From Marsupella aquatica (Eukaryota > Marchantiophyta): a stretch of 64,000 bases of DNA. Position numbers and translations under genes: made by a program. A model generated the notes under the pieces. The model searched no databases and was not told the DNA's origin. It worked only from the letters and a program-made list of their open reading frames with translations. Shown piece after piece: positions 1 to 12,400 of this stretch (position 1 is the stretch's first letter; every line of letters begins with the position of its first letter). The stretch lies in contig OZ316893.1 in NCBI GenBank assembly GCA_973895155.1, forward strand, positions 17,112,001-17,176,000. Reading direction: 5' to 3'.

Positions 1-948
1 TCTCAATAGTGGAAGTGTCTTTCGGGAACAGGTCAGAGCAAGATCTGGAATAGGGTATCAAGTGAAACACTGCTCTAATTGTAAGCAGGAATTCTGTTTA
101 TTGTTTACATTAAACCAGACCTACCCATTATAAAAGCCCCATTCCCTCCCTCACTACTGCTCATTTATGTCCTGTGGTGAAGAGTGTCTCGCCATAAAAG
201 GTGGAACACTTGCAAATAAAAGGTGGAGCACTCACCACCTTTTGTGGAGCTCAAGCCCATTCCTGAACATGTGCACTTAATAATGAGAGCTATAGGTTAC
301 CCATACCTTTAATAGGTGCAATTGTGGTTTAGAATTGTGAGAAGTTGGGGGCTCTATGGATCAAGTCAAAGCTGATCGGGTAAAGTTAGCAAGGCCACTG
401 GATCTTAATTTTTGTCATTTTGCTCTGTCCAGGTTGACTTTCAAACAGTAGAAGGCGGCCATGAGGTGTTGGCTGTCTTCCTAGTGTCATTCTACCTTGA
501 CTCAAAACATTGGTTCATGGGAGTTCAGATTGGAGAATAGACTGAGTGAGCAGAAGGATGCCAGGAGATTATTCAAATGACTTGGCTTTTGTGGAGGTTT
601 TGCCTGAAGCATTCAGGCTGAGCTGCACTGCAAAGTACTGGCAACTGACCTTTGACTTCACGCTCTGCAGAACTAAGGCACTATTAACTGAGGAATTCTA
701 TGGTGCGAGCAAACAGGAGTTTTTGCTAGCAAGGCAGTATTGTTACCGAGGCATATTTTATGGTCAAACTCACAACACATTACTGGAAAAAATGGCCAAA
801 TTTCACAGTTTTCCCTCTCTTATAGTAATGAAAGTATTATAACTACAAAAATTCATGCATGATTGTCATATGCATTTCATACTTGACTCTCCGCACAAAG
901 ATATTGGTAAACAATAACCGAATAGCAGGCACTTTCATGAAAACATGG
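1..948. other. No gene recognised
   Basis: Nothing convincing is seen here on either strand. A 98-codon open frame at 546-842 has no recognisable motif, no splice context and ordinary intergenic composition. A short stretch near 195-240 repeats an AAAAGGTGGA-type motif. This may be the 3' flank of the minus-strand remnant that begins at 949. Confidence 0.5.
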
Positions 949-1396
949 TCACTCTTTACATTGAAAGTATGGATATCCAAAAACCTCCACCCACAAAAAC
1001 TGTGAGAGTCGATGGTAACCAATACATCCAGTTTTACACATTCCTATTACTTTAGTCAAAAACCTCATCTTCTGAATCATCAGATATTGAACTTCTCTGG
1101 GATTGCTACTGGTCTCCCTCTCAGTAGACGCGGCAGAGTCATCTAAATACTGGCTAACTGTCCCCGCCTCATTGTCAATAAATCTTAAACAATCCAGATA
1201 TCTACGAGCTCCTCTGATTGAGTGAAGCCCTTTCGCCTCCCAGGTCAAGACCATAGGAGCTTCATCAACCTCCTTTGCCGACTTCTCAGCATTACACGGA
1301 AGAGTGAAAGGCTTCTCTAGAGTGACCACAATGGATTCCTCCACTTCCTTCCAAAGACAAAATCTCTCCTCAGAAAACCAATCCACCCTCCTATCA
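949..1396 (-). pseudogene. Last exon-like block, no domain recognised
   Basis: An open frame of about 150 codons follows the acceptor TTGCTTCAG and ends in a stop at 949. Visible segments include DWFSEERFCLWKEVEESIVV and PMVLTWEAKGLHSIRGARR. It is probably the 3' end of the same decayed gene, because strand and splice style match. No motif allows a functional call. Confidence 0.25.
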
Positions 1397-1494
1397 CTGA
1401 AGCAACCAGTGGCATCAGTTGAAGAAGTGCAACAAAATGAATAAAACAAAAGAAACCAAATTGGGAGTCCAACACCAGAAGAGGCCAAGTACCT

Positions 1495-2000
1495 TTACTC
1501 CGGGTTGAATTTGTCTTTCTCGCTTGAAGGTCCAGCTTGTTCATCTGCTGGTATCGTGAACTCATCATCAGACCCAGGGTCCTGATTACCCTTTGTTTCC
1601 TGATCCTTAATCATCTTGGACTTGATAGAGTGCCTCTCCATAACACTTCTTAAACCTTTTTGAGCATAGGAATGGAGAATGTCCCTGTCCTCAACACCAA
1701 CAACAAACCGACCAGAGTATTCCCCGGCAGAAAACGAGCTTCCATTGCACACAATCCAGTCAAGGACTATATCTCACGGCTTTGTGAGGAACTCCATCAC
1801 GGCTTGCATGAAGCCAATTGATAGCCTTTTTGATCCAGCAATGGCTGCTGTTGGACAGGGGTCAAGCTTTGGGTAACAAACACTCAGCATTGACTTATGC
1901 CTGGCATCTTCCGAAGATGTCAGAGGAACATAGGCTGGGTCTTTGGGAATTTTAGCATTAAATTCCACTCGACAGAAACGTCCAGAATGAGAGTGCACAC
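1495..2000 (-). pseudogene. SAM-binding-motif-like block of methyltransferase-like remnant
   Basis: After the acceptor TTCCTTCAG the frame reads 167 codons, with one internal TGA (around 1771) just before DIVLDWIVCNGSS, then GEYSGRFVVGVEDRD. Class I DNA methyltransferases (N4/N6 type) have a C-terminal segment of the form gD.VLDPF.GsGtt..Aa...GR..iGiE.d. The spacing here matches position for position, but the Gly-rich loop is degraded. A Ser/Glu-rich tail follows to the stop at 1495. The match is by eye only. Confidence 0.4.
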
Positions 2001-2290
2001 CTGAAGGAAGAAAGATATCCCATTAGAAAACCGGAAACTTTGTTAGCGAGTCGCTAGCATTAACTAGAAGATAAAGAGTATCATCTTGGAGATAGTGAAA
2101 ATGATAAGATGTTTGTTAGCAACATCGCTAGCATAAACCACATCAAAATATCAATGTAATATTTACCTCAATATCCATATCGGTTCTCCATAGGGGAGTG
2201 GAGAACAAAACTGTATATTACTGAACGTGTTTGAATTTATTTTTTTACTCACTAACAATAAATATTTGCCGCATGTGATTGAAATCCAAG

Positions 2291-2847
2291 CTATAAACCA
2301 CAGCCACATATCCTATGTCCAAAAGCATGGGTCTCATGACTCCAAAAAATAACAAGGTAGCTTCTTGCTCCACACATTCCAGGACGGGACCTCTTTGTCT
2401 GTAACGCGTGTTCAATGCCCTGTTGGAAGAGAAATGAATCCCAAATGTGCTCCAATCCCAGCATATGGCTTGCCGTTAATGATGATAGGGTTTGGGCATT
2501 CCACGCTCTCGACATCCCAGCAATCCATCGATCTCCATCTCCCATCCAAGATGGCCTAACTTTCTTTACGCTGATAGAATTCACAGTGTCTGTCAAATTA
2601 CTGTGAGCAAGGAAATGTCTCTGGCCATCCATCTTCAACCCACGCATCCAAGCAACGACTTGAGAAACTGAAACTTCATCATCGTCCAAATCCAAAAGAA
2701 TCTGGACATTCCTCTTTTGTTTCAAACGCTTTATACTTCCTAAATCCATTGCGCTCTTTGTTGTAACTTTGACATCTAGGGACTGAGGTTCCTCGCCATC
2801 ATCTGCCCCACTCTTCAAACTCTCAGAAGCAGCACGCTTCCTCCTCT
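2291..2847 (-). pseudogene. Basic/acidic exon-like block, frameshifted
   Basis: The block follows the acceptor TTTTGACAG and begins with a basic stretch (RRKRAASESLK), then an acidic stretch (LLDLDDDEVSVSQVVAW). From about 2525 the more sensible reading moves to another frame, which gives VECPNPIIINGKPYAGIG and later WNVWSKKLPCYFLE. This suggests a one- or two-base indel. No family was recognised. It sits between the CPWY and SAM-motif blocks on the same strand. Confidence 0.3.
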
Positions 2848-3003
2848 CTGTCAAAAGTAGCTATTAGAATCTGTCTCTTGAAAAACACATAAGATCGTGA
2901 AAAGAAAATGAAATGTAACATTGACACACTTACTTGGCTTGCCCAATATTTGGGACCCATCTTTGGATGTGTCTTTCACTACACCTTTCCTTGGTTTTCA
3001 AGC

Positions 3004-3377
3004 TCAACTCCTATCCACTATTGCAGCTACACCAAGACAAGCCTTTTCCATAGCCTTGCAACCACCAACTTCAGCGTCAGTGGGTGCCAATTTGGACCCC
3101 AAGATGTAAGATTCTGGAAGGAATCCACGATTGATCATATGAAGAGCGGCTTTCTTTGCAGTGTCAAAGGTCACAGACCACTTGTCCAAGTCCAAATACC
3201 ATGGACAATGAAGAATCTCCCACTCACTCATTCTCCTCAGAGCCTCACATCCCTTGCAAGGAAACATAGAATACTCCCCAAACTTGTCAACTGTAGGATC
3301 CTCTTTAACTCCTGCAATCCATGGGGAGAAGCAAGTTGGGTAGAACCACCAGTAGAATTTGTCTGCTACTTTTGTAT
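3004..3377 (-). pseudogene. Exon-like block with CPWY motif
   Basis: After the acceptor at 3378-3379, an open frame of about 120 codons runs through KFYWWFYPTCFSPWIAG and ILHCPWYLDLDKW to a stop at 3004. The hydrophobic run followed by CPWY is placed like motif IV (DPPY, SPPY, NPPY) of amino-methyltransferases. Cysteine in place of Asp, Ser or Asn would be unusual and could mean loss of activity. The frame breaks shortly before the next block, with a possible donor near 2930. The block is well preserved in composition, so it may once have been under selection. Confidence 0.35.
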
Positions 3378-3462
3378 CTACAAAAAATCAATACATGTAT
3401 CTCTTCGCTCTCCTTAGGAACAATGCAATCTTGATCTTCTCTACTGTCTTCCTTGAAATGAT

Positions 3463-3965
3463 TTTTTTATAAAGATAAAGGCGGCCGCGAAAAGCCCCAC
3501 GGGCAGGGAAAACAGACAGCCAAACAGGCCACAAACCAGGACCCCATTCAACAAGGGGACCAAAGCAACAATGTGAAAACAAGCACATGGGGGCCAAAGC
3601 AATAGTGTGAAAAGGCCCAATACAATAAGAGAAGCACTGAAAGCAGCCCCTGCGGCAAGCAACTCATAAGCCAGATGTGATACGGCCGCAGCCGTGTCGT
3701 ATCCAGTTCCTACGAAGGGCATCAATCCATGTTTTGGCTCTAAGGATGCGGGTACCTTTCTGGCCCAAAGGAAGCCCCCGGCTAGCCGCATAAAGGTTAT
3801 CAGCCGTCTCCGAGAGAACCAGGCCCAAGTCAAAGACTCTACTGCCACCAGCCTGGAACATGTGCGTGTTCCGGCCCAGCCAGATAGACCACAAGATCTG
3901 ATACAAGATAAAAAGCTTTGCAACATGGGCAGGGTCTTGGGAGGCCAAATCTGCTTTTGAAGAAA
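3463..3965 (-). mobile_element. 5'-truncated LINE fragment (3' end)
   Basis: The minus strand encodes a decayed RT-C-terminal segment with IWLGRNTHMFQAG and LGLVLSETADNLYAA. It is closely similar to the segment at 30431-30760 and, more distantly, to the 3' part of the full LINE at 16637-23940. All three 3' ends share a CCCCACGG-type sequence followed by an A-rich tail (here at about 3463-3480, seen as T-rich on the plus strand). The fragment lies inside the methyltransferase-like remnant. A target duplication was not found with confidence. Confidence 0.7.
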
Positions 3966-3991
3966 CAAGTCTTCACACGAGTTTGGAAATC

Positions 3992-4264
3992 CTAAAAATC
4001 CTCCTCAATGTCAAGGATGAGCAAAGCTTTGGTCTTTTCTGAAGAACTAAGGATCCGGGACTCGGGGACAGTAGGCATAACCTTAACAACAATTTCAGAC
4101 ATGAGGGAGGATGCAATTGACTTGACTTGCTCCCACATTGCCCAACGGTGAAGCCAAAGCTTTTCACTATCTGAGAATTGACCTGGATGAAAGAACTTCT
4201 TCCGAAGCTTTGGACGACATTGCGCCTCTAGGAGAGTACATTGGAGTTTTGGGGATAAGGACAT
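3992..4264 (-). pseudogene. First exon-like block of the methyltransferase-like remnant
   Basis: A 90-codon frame begins with ATG at 4264 and contains the segment SEKLWLHRWAMWEQVKS. I do not recognise a domain. It lies directly upstream, on the same strand, of the LINE fragment and of the CPWY block, which suggests that it was the 5' exon of the same gene before the LINE landed. It ends at a stop at 3992. Where the original donor was cannot be told. Confidence 0.3.
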
Positions 4265-4682
4265 GACCCCAGTGAACTACCGAGCTCGATCAAGACCACA
4301 AGAAACATTTCCCCTTCCTTTGTGTGACGCCACCAGCACGGCTGGTAATGAGTAATCCGGCCTAATTTGTGTTGAGCACATACGGAGTGGGCTTAGTAGT
4401 CCGTAGTTATTAGCATAGCAACACAAAATTAGTTAGTAATGATGAATAGGACAAATTTAGTCAATAAAGAGCATTCACGCTCAGGCTGGTGGTGCGGCGC
4501 TGAATGTACCATTGGATTACGAGCTTGTTTTGGACGTCTACCTTGGATCCGTATAACTGATCCGAGAGGCGGCCCTCTGACACGCCCTGACTCGGACCTG
4601 CGGAGTGGCTGGTACACTGTAAGCGTGAGGGACTTGGCCTATCAGAAGTAGGCAGGGCCAATCGGTCGACACCCCACAAGGG

Positions 4683-4689
4683 TATAAAA
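4683..4689 (+). promoter_or_regulatory. LTR TATA box (B1)
   Basis: The sequence is TATAAAA, about 360 bp inside the LTR. The same box in a similar surrounding sequence is present in B2 (29038-29044, minus) and B3 (54892-54898, minus), always upstream of the LTR ORF. Conservation across copies supports a real promoter element. Confidence 0.7.
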
Positions 4690-4739
4690 GGCAAGCCCTT
4701 TCCTGCCTTTGAATTGTCAGTTCACTCCTCGCGCCAGCT

Positions 4740-7351
4740 TTGTTAGCAGCTCCTCCTTCTCCCTTAGCAACCAAGCACACCTTGCCATATGACCGGCCCT
4801 ATCCTGTCCAACTCAGCTGTCCGGTTTTGGTATCAATTCCTTGCGATAGGATTGCTTCGCTCGCTGATATCAATCCGCAAAGGTATGCCATTGAAAAGCA
4901 TTTTGAACGCCGAGTCCATTTGCTAGGCTGTTCCCACTGGATTTGTGATTTTGGACTCAACTTTGAAAGCAAGTATTGTAAGGACGAAGAGATATCCAAG
5001 CTCTTCTTTGACGGAGATAAGTACATTGGCTTCAAGGAAGCCATCCTCCGCCTCCCCAACAAGGTCTTCCAAATTCCAGGGACCATCGACCTACAACGGC
5101 ACCACTTCAACGAGATTTTTGTGGAAGCCCAAGCACTTGCCTAGTCGAGACCTACCACGACCCAGAGGTATGGTTCAACCTTGGCTACTATGGCACCCAT
5201 CTAGCCCGGGAACAACCAAACACTGCCTTGGCCTCACTCAAGCCGCTCCCCACCACCAATTGCACCGCCCGCTTGGGTACGATCCGTGGTAAACGCGGTA
5301 AACATAAGCTCAGAGGACAAGGAGGATCATCCACCCCTTGTTCGGAAACCACCAAGGATGCACCGACATGGGATAGGTAACACATTGCCGTCCGCACAAG
5401 CCCAAACCCGAGAGGCGGCTTTGGTGGACAACATAGTGATGGTTGCAGCATCGGCACCAGTTCTAACGGCGGTAGCACTACCCCTACCGGATAGGGAAGA
5501 TGGGGAGATGTCCCCTTCTACAAGCCACCGCGGGAACCAATCTTAGGGTAGGAAGAGGAAGGAGCCGGCTATAGTATCCGGCTTACCTGTGGCCACCGTT
5601 GCAGTGGCCAAATTGACCATGCATCGCATAGGGAGAATGTCCACAAGAACATCCTCCATCCGAAGCATGCGGCTTACCTGAAGACCCAAGGGTTTGAACA
5701 CCTCGCCGCCCTCCCTTGGAACACTTGCAAGTACTACGGGCAAGATATGATGGAGTTCATCTAGAACTTTGACGAGGCCTGCCACCAAACCCATGTGCAC
5801 GGACAGGTAATGTCCTTGAGCAAGGAGCGACTAAAGCTCATCTTTGGCCTACCCGAGGGACCAAACCGGGTGGAATCACGAGCCCCAGGGAGCAAAGGAG
5901 CAAAGTACCAATCATCTAGCTTCCCAGCTGAGGGTTCAGTGGACAACGGCTTCCTGATGAGGACATGCCTCATCCTAGAGATTGTGGATCGGCTAGAGTT
6001 TCAGCGGTATGCCATCCACATGATGGAGCCGCGGGGTGAGATATCTGTCGCCCAAGTGATCCAGGTCAAGAACTACCGGCCTAGGAAGTGGGCTTCTTTA
6101 TTCATCAAAAAGTTCCACGAGGAGATGGAACGACGAAGGAAGACCTTGTACCTCGGGGGAAAGGCGTACCTCACAAGCCACATCAAGATCATCATCAAGT
6201 GGTATGCCTGGTTTGACCGATGAACCCTCCCAAGGTACGTGCAACGAGCCCAAACTCACCCCGCCTAGGTGGGTCTTCCCGGCTCAGAAGAGGCGGCCAC
6301 AACCCAATAGCCGCAATCCGGTACCAGTGGTGTCCACCCCGGCCCCACAAACAACTATTGAGGCACCTTCTTCTGTGCAGGACTTCGCGGTTATTGCAAC
6401 CTTGGATGCCCAAAACCAGGCCTGTGCAATCATAGCCGATCGGGTTGAAGCTAGCCCCAAACCCGAGGCCGTCATTCTGAAGGAATCCGTGGTACCTTTT
6501 GCGCGTGTGCAAGTGGATCCCCTTGCTGGACTCCCCTCCCCTTCTACCCTTACTACCTGGGGCTGGATGTAACAACCCTGGCCTCTGCCCGGGTAGAGGT
6601 CTGTCCCTACCCTAACCCAACTGGGCACAGCCTGGTGGACCTGGAACTCTTTGCACCGGGCACGTATTTGAATGGGTTGCTGGGCAACTTCTCCCAATAG
6701 ATTAGTCAGGAAATGGGGGAGTTCATGGCCCACAAGGTGGCTTACTTCTTTAGCCAAGAGCTGGTGCTGGCAGTAAAGGCAGGGCAGGCTCAAGTGGAAG
6801 CCACAACCAAGATTGAGCGGTATCGGGCGGAGGCAACCCAACTATTAGATGAAGCCTCAACTTGAGAAACCGAGTTGCAACTTCTCCGGCCTCAGCTTAC
6901 GACCACCCTGGCCCAGGTCATCAATGCTGAAGCCAAGTTAGCCTTGGCCGTACAAGCCAGAGCCGAAAAGGACGCTGAAATCTCACGGCTCTGGGCCCAG
7001 ATTGACAGCTTGAAAGGGCAAGCTGTAATCTGGCAAAAGGACGTAGAGAAGGCCAACGCTCAGGCCCAAAGGGATACAGCCGAGGTGGATGCCTTGAAAG
7101 CAGAACTGGCACGGCTTTTACAAAAAGCTACTAAACAGGACCAATTGGCGGTACAGTTGACGAGCAATGGCCAGCAGTTGGAAGAGGCATGCCAGGAGGC
7201 CGCGAAGGAGACGAACGTGGTGAAATGAGAGAACTAGTCTCTCCTAGACCAAGTCTAGATCCTCAAGCAGGACACCGATCGGCTGAGGAGGCAACGGGAC
7301 GGCCGCTCCCAATCCCACTTGGGCGGGTCTAGCAAACATGCTAGACATTAG
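4740..7351 (+). pseudogene. Family B LTR-encoded ORF, decayed copy
   Basis: The same protein is encoded in B2 and B3, but here it is broken by several frameshifts and stops. Pieces are readable at 4740-5144 (N-terminal region with FFDGDKYIGFKEAI and PGTIDLQRHHFNEI), 5795-6223 (globular region, LEFQRYAIHMMEPRGE and ERRRKTLYLGGKAYLTSHI), 6204-6572 (Pro/Ala-rich linker) and 6875-7228 (coiled coil, VIWQKDVEKANAQAQRD). It ends in a basic AGCAAACATGCTAGACATTAG-type tail with stop at 7349-7351. The original product is unknown. The layout resembles the family A LTR ORF. Confidence 0.6.
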
Positions 7352-7790
7352 CGGCGCAGCGAGTTTAGAATAGCGTAGGTTTAGCCGAGGAATTGGACAC
7401 TGCAAACAAATGCCAAAACTAGTTAGCAGCGCTGTCAACCCTCTTTTAGTATAGAATCTTAGGATAGAAACAAGCCGGTTTGCGGCCTGGCATTTGGCTA
7501 AAATTAGAATAGACTAGATTTGAGCACGTGACTATTCCAGGCCACGGCTCTTAGTTAGTATTTAGTGCACCCCCGGTAGAGGCAGCGGGGGGAAGACTTT
7601 AGGTTTTGAACCGGGTATCTAGAGATGTGTAGGGAGCCCCGACCTTAGTGAATGAGAGAGTACCACGGAATGAGGGTACAACTAAGCTCGTTGGGCAAGT
7701 GCGGAGCCGAGCTCCGTTGTAGTGTATGCCTCCTTGCCGTACGTTGGGCTATTTGTTCCTTTGTGCGATTACTAACATAGTTTCTAGAAG

Positions 7791-8173
7791 TGGGTTGGAA
7801 TTATTTTATGCCGACCTGACTATGTTATCTTGACAGTTAGCATTTTAATCTGGTATGTACAAGCTTAAGCAAGATAGTTTCACGAATAGTTTACACTTGA
7901 GATAATTTCAACCCAATAGTTGGAGGAGGGTCAAAATAATTCCAACCCAACTTGTATATGTTTAGTCAATTCAATCATTTTAAGACATTGTTGGCAGAGG
8001 GTCGGAATAAGTTCGACCCAACTTGAATGTGTTTAGGGGTTTTGAGTTATTTTACAATATTTTTGGGAGGAGAGTCCCAATTTTGAAACATCATGATTGT
8101 AACATGCAAAACTTAACAATTTCTAACTTGATTTGGATACAGATAGTCTGCCATCATGATCAATTTTACATGA
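7791..8173. other. AT-rich gap with repeated motif, probable intron
   Basis: There is no gene. Related units containing GGGTCAAAATAATTCCAACCCAACTT or GGGTCGGAATAAGTTCGACCC occur around 7930-8020. A good acceptor (TTTGGATACAG, ending at 8142) lies just before the repeat-containing ORF, so part of this may be an intron of that gene. Confidence 0.4.
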
Positions 8174-9434
8174 GGGGATGAAGTTTCATTGGTGATCGAT
8201 GGATTTGAAATGGCAATTGGGATAGTTCAAAAGGTTGACTCCCAGGATACTATACAGAACATTTGTCTGGGGGATAATCGAATTGGAGTATTGATCAAAA
8301 AGTGTTTTGATGGATCACGTCAACTTCCATTTCCTTCACCAAAATTTTCTACATTGGCCGAGGTAGTTGATTCGTGCGTGATTTGGGATTGTGCATTGGC
8401 ATACTTGAGGTCATCAACTCTTTGTCAAAGAATTAATGTAGATGATTTCTCTTTGGCTAGAGAGGTTGGAAATGATAAATCCAAATCGGACGCAAGGGTT
8501 GAAGCGGACATGTTCAAGAAAGGAGATGAAGTCCAGTTGTTCATTTTTGATCAATTGGTTGCAAATGGAGTTGTGTTCAAGACAAATCCGATGGATATTT
8601 GTCATACTGAAAGACTAGGGGTTTGTCGCATCAGTATACTAATATCTGATATTGTTAAGGGAAATCAAGAATTGCCATACCCGCACCCTGGAGCTGATAC
8701 AATAGAAGAGGTCTTGCATACGTGGGTCATGTGGGATGTTGCAAATGTTTCTAGCAAAGGCACTCTACAAGATTTTGGCATGTTTGGTAGTGCAAACATT
8801 TTCAATGATCCATTAAAAGATTTTACTCTATGTTCCAACTGGATGGCGGAGGAGGTTGATTTGTATGACACTTCTCGTTATCGGAAGGTTGCAACAGGTG
8901 TTATCATTGTCCCATTTGAAATAGGTGCCGTTGATGATGAACTTCGTGGTGCAGATCATGTGGGTGTAGCTGTTGTGAATATCCATGAACCCGGATTATT
9001 TCCAAATATCCGTGTTGGTACCCCCAGCTTGGTGAGGTGGGAAATCAAATCCCTTCTATTGATTTTATCTCAAAGGTTTCTTGGGGATATCCTCAAGGAA
9101 GTTTCAAGAGGTGGATGGAGTCGGGTCGAACTGAGGGCGATCTGGATTTGGATGGTGATGGCAAACCTACAAAAAGACCATACAATTTCATTAAGAGGAC
9201 AAAAGTGGATTTGGAGGAGAAGAAGAAAAGGTATTTGGAGTCAAGGGCACTTTTGAAAATTACGGAGGAGTCCATTCATTCCATCCAAAGAGAAGGTTGT
9301 TGCAAGTTGAAGTGTTGTGTGATGCCTAGCCAGGAATCACTAGGCCAATTTAAATGGTAAAGTCAGGAGTGTACCCTGGAAACACATTAGTGTAGTAACA
9401 AACACAGGGAAAATATAAACAATTAAGGGTGACT

Positions 9435-12400
9435 ATGGAACCCGAGCCAAGGCCGGAAGTAAGGACGCCGGGGGAGGGAACACGGTTAGGGTTAGGGCGC
9501 GCTAAGTGTCGGCGGCTATGGGTAACCAACGGGAAGGAAGACCAGGCAAGGGGGGGTAAGGACCGATCGCAAGGAATGGTGGCTCATTTGCAAGCACAAA
9601 CTAAGCAAGACGACTACGGGAGGCCAACTACTATCAGCTGCTTAAGCAAGCACTCGGGGTGGGAGCAGATACTAACTATCAACTCAAGAAGGGTATGAGC
9701 AACGTCAATCAAGTTGCTCATTTTTGGGGATGCCTGTTCGAACGGGCAACTGAGTACATTGGGACCTACAAAGACAAAGAATCAGATAGAGCAGCTCGAG
9801 AACGGCAGGAGCTCGCTTGACTATGGGAGCTGCAAAAGTTTACCTTCTTAGGAGGAGAACTCGTCAAGGCTGAATTCCTGTGGACACCTACTGGCAACAA
9901 GCTAGATGACCTTCTGTTTTGCGAGAACAGAATCGTCGACATCCGGGAAGCCATCAACCGCTACAACGACATACACTAGGAGTTGAAGGGTAGCACGGAG
10001 GGGTGGACGAAGGCAACCGTGCTTGGAGAAACATCCACGACAGCCGCTATGAAGAGGAAAGGGAACAACAACAAAGAGGCCACCCCTGCAAAAAGAACGA
10101 GGTCAGTGGCACCCAGGAAGCCAGCCGAGCAGGGAAGCAGGAGGCAGGGAGAAGCCAAAGAAGAAGAGGTCAATCCCATCAATGCCGTTCCAACAAGAGA
10201 TGACACGTGGAAAGGCTGGGCGGCGACCCTCCCCAAGGAAGTGCAATTACACTTTGCACGTGAAGAGGATGCATGCTTTACGGCTATGTAGACTCGGAAG
10301 TACTAGGGCTTCATGGCCGGATCCGGCTTGGAAGCCTTCATGAAATTACCATGGTTGAAGCCGGAGGTGCCGGATTCAGACTTATTAGAATTTGTGGGAT
10401 CATGGGAGCCCGAGACCAATTCCACAAGGGTGTATGGGAAGGATTTCTATCTCACTCCCCGGGTGATTTCCAAAGTGTTTGGCTTGCCAATGGGCAATAA
10501 GACCAAAGTAGATACTAGGAAGACCTTGCCAGACAAGGAGTTCCGGTCGTTTCCAAGGCCATCAACAAAGAATGGCTTCTTTCGAAACACCTGCACCAAC
10601 CCGCACATCGGAGAGATGATCGATTTCTTGCGGGTAACCATGCATTGCAACTTGCCAAGGCCAGAGATTGGCAAGGCACAGGTCTACCTGGTGGAGAGGC
10701 TAGACCCAAGCCGGGACTACAACGGGTACCTCCTCACCCAACTAAAGAAGATCTTGAAGGAGGAACAGCAGGTGATCGACATGGGAAGCGTGTCCCGACT
10801 TGGCTATCACATGCCGCTGTTGTGCCGGTATACCCGAAGTCAAATCTTTGCCCCGGTACTTCCCTTGCAGGCAAGGGCACTAGAGGAGGTTTCGGAACAG
10901 AGGCCGATAGTAGAGAAACCCAACTAGCCTGATAGTCCTACAATCAAGCAGGTGTTTAGGCCAAGGACGGAAGACTTGCAGATGCAACAACCAGGCATGC
11001 AGAATCTGCTGAAATTGTTGGAGAAGGAAAAGAGAACGGCAACGGCAACGGTACAAAACACTACTCCAGAAGTTGGCCTAAGCCGACTTACAAGGGAAAA
11101 CCCCTTTACCGGAGCCAAGTGGAGAAGGAGGCCGGAACATGAGCCAGGGGTTCAAATGTATGTGGGAGCCTCAAGCCCCGAATCCGAGGGAGAGCAGCCT
11201 AAAGCTCTTGTTCGCGGTAAACAGAGGGAGAAGATAGCGTGGAAGCCGGAGGAGGAACCAGGACCCGTGAGCTGTGAGGCCATGTTCACAGCAAGACCAG
11301 GGGAGTAGCGGGGGGAGCTGGTAGTCCAAGCCGCGGAGGAGGCGATGGAGGACTACGGCAATGATAACTTTGGCTACGGGTCGGACCATCATGTTCCAGG
11401 ATTAAGGACAGGCTGTGGCCGGTTCATCCCCACGCTTCCAAGAGTAGTTTGAGGGGATCCCACCCAACAGAGCAACCCCGAGTCTCCCCCACCAAATGTC
11501 GCTCCCCTGAGCTTTGATGGAATAAAACAGATGGCACAGGACTTTCAAGAGCGACTTAGGGAGGAAGAGAAGGCAGCCCTGGCTAGGGAGAAGGATTTAC
11601 CTAGGGGAGAATGGCCAGAGGACATCCAACGGCTTGCAGAAAGACGAGGCAGCCCTCCAGCCACGATAGAAGAAATACGAAAGGCGGCTTGGGAACAAAG
11701 GCCGCGGTGGTTGATGCCGATGACTTCTACTCACTCCACCTATGCTAAAGAAAGAGCCATGGAGTATGGGGAGATGTGTGGGGAACTTGCGCTCAGCATC
11801 TTTGGGGAGGAGTTGGAGCAGGGAGATGTTGGAGAAACGCAGATTGGAAGAAGCGGTGGCTTTGGAGAGAAGAAAGAAGGACGAGGTCATCCGACGACTT
11901 AGGGAGAAGGTAGCCGAGGCAGAGGACCTAAAGGCGGCCAAGAAAGCCCAAGATGAGCTGCGAATTAAGCGGCATGAGCTAAACATCATGCAGGGGCAAC
12001 TAGATACCACTCAGTCGGATAATCAAATTATCAAGGATAAACTGACTCGGACCCAAGGAGAGTTGGCTGATGCGATCAAGGAAAGGGAGAAGTGAAAGCG
12101 GGAGCTAAGGGACGCAAAGGAGGCCCACATAGCAGCCAACAATCAGGCCATGGCGGAGACCCAGAGAAGAGAGAGGGCGTTAAAGGGGGAACTTGAGGAT
12201 ATCCACAGAGCCCTTGAGCAGAAAGAGGCCAAGTTAGGGAAATCCTATCAAGGGATTATTGTGCTGCAACAGGAGCTTGCATCCCTGACGGCCAGCTTCA
12301 AGGCCGACTTGCGTGAGAAAGATGACCAACTCGATTAGACTTATGCCAAGATGAATAAAATGGAGTCTAAGGTCGTAATGGAGCTCGACAAGGAGCTAAG

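Larger units (their letters stand above)
949..4264 (-). pseudogene. Decayed multi-exon gene, possibly DNA methyltransferase-like
   Basis: Read on the minus strand, this locus shows five exon-like blocks in order: 4264-3992, 3377-3004, 2847-2291, 2000-1495 and 1396-949. Four of them follow clear acceptors (TTTTTTGTAG, TTTTGACAG, TTCCTTCAG, TTGCTTCAG). The blocks contain stop codons and at least one frameshift near 2510-2530, so the copy is probably dead. The block at 2000-1495 resembles the SAM-binding motif of DNA N4/N6 methyltransferases, and the block at 3377-3004 has CPWY where such enzymes have a DPPY-type catalytic motif. The order (catalytic motif first, SAM motif second) would suit a beta-class enzyme. 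A 5'-truncated LINE lies between the first two blocks. The methyltransferase reading is inference. A DNA-transposon origin is equally possible. Confidence 0.4.
4323..7790 (+). mobile_element. Giant LTR, family B, copy B1 (3'-truncated)
   Basis: The copy starts at TGTGACGCC, the same terminus as B2 (29403, minus) and B3 (55254, minus), and can be followed alongside B2 through the TATA box, the ORF and the post-ORF region to about 7770-7790. There it stops abruptly, short of the GGCGTGACA end seen in B2. B1 is the most decayed of the three copies. No primer site or gag follows, so it is an LTR fragment. The right boundary is approximate. Confidence 0.75.
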
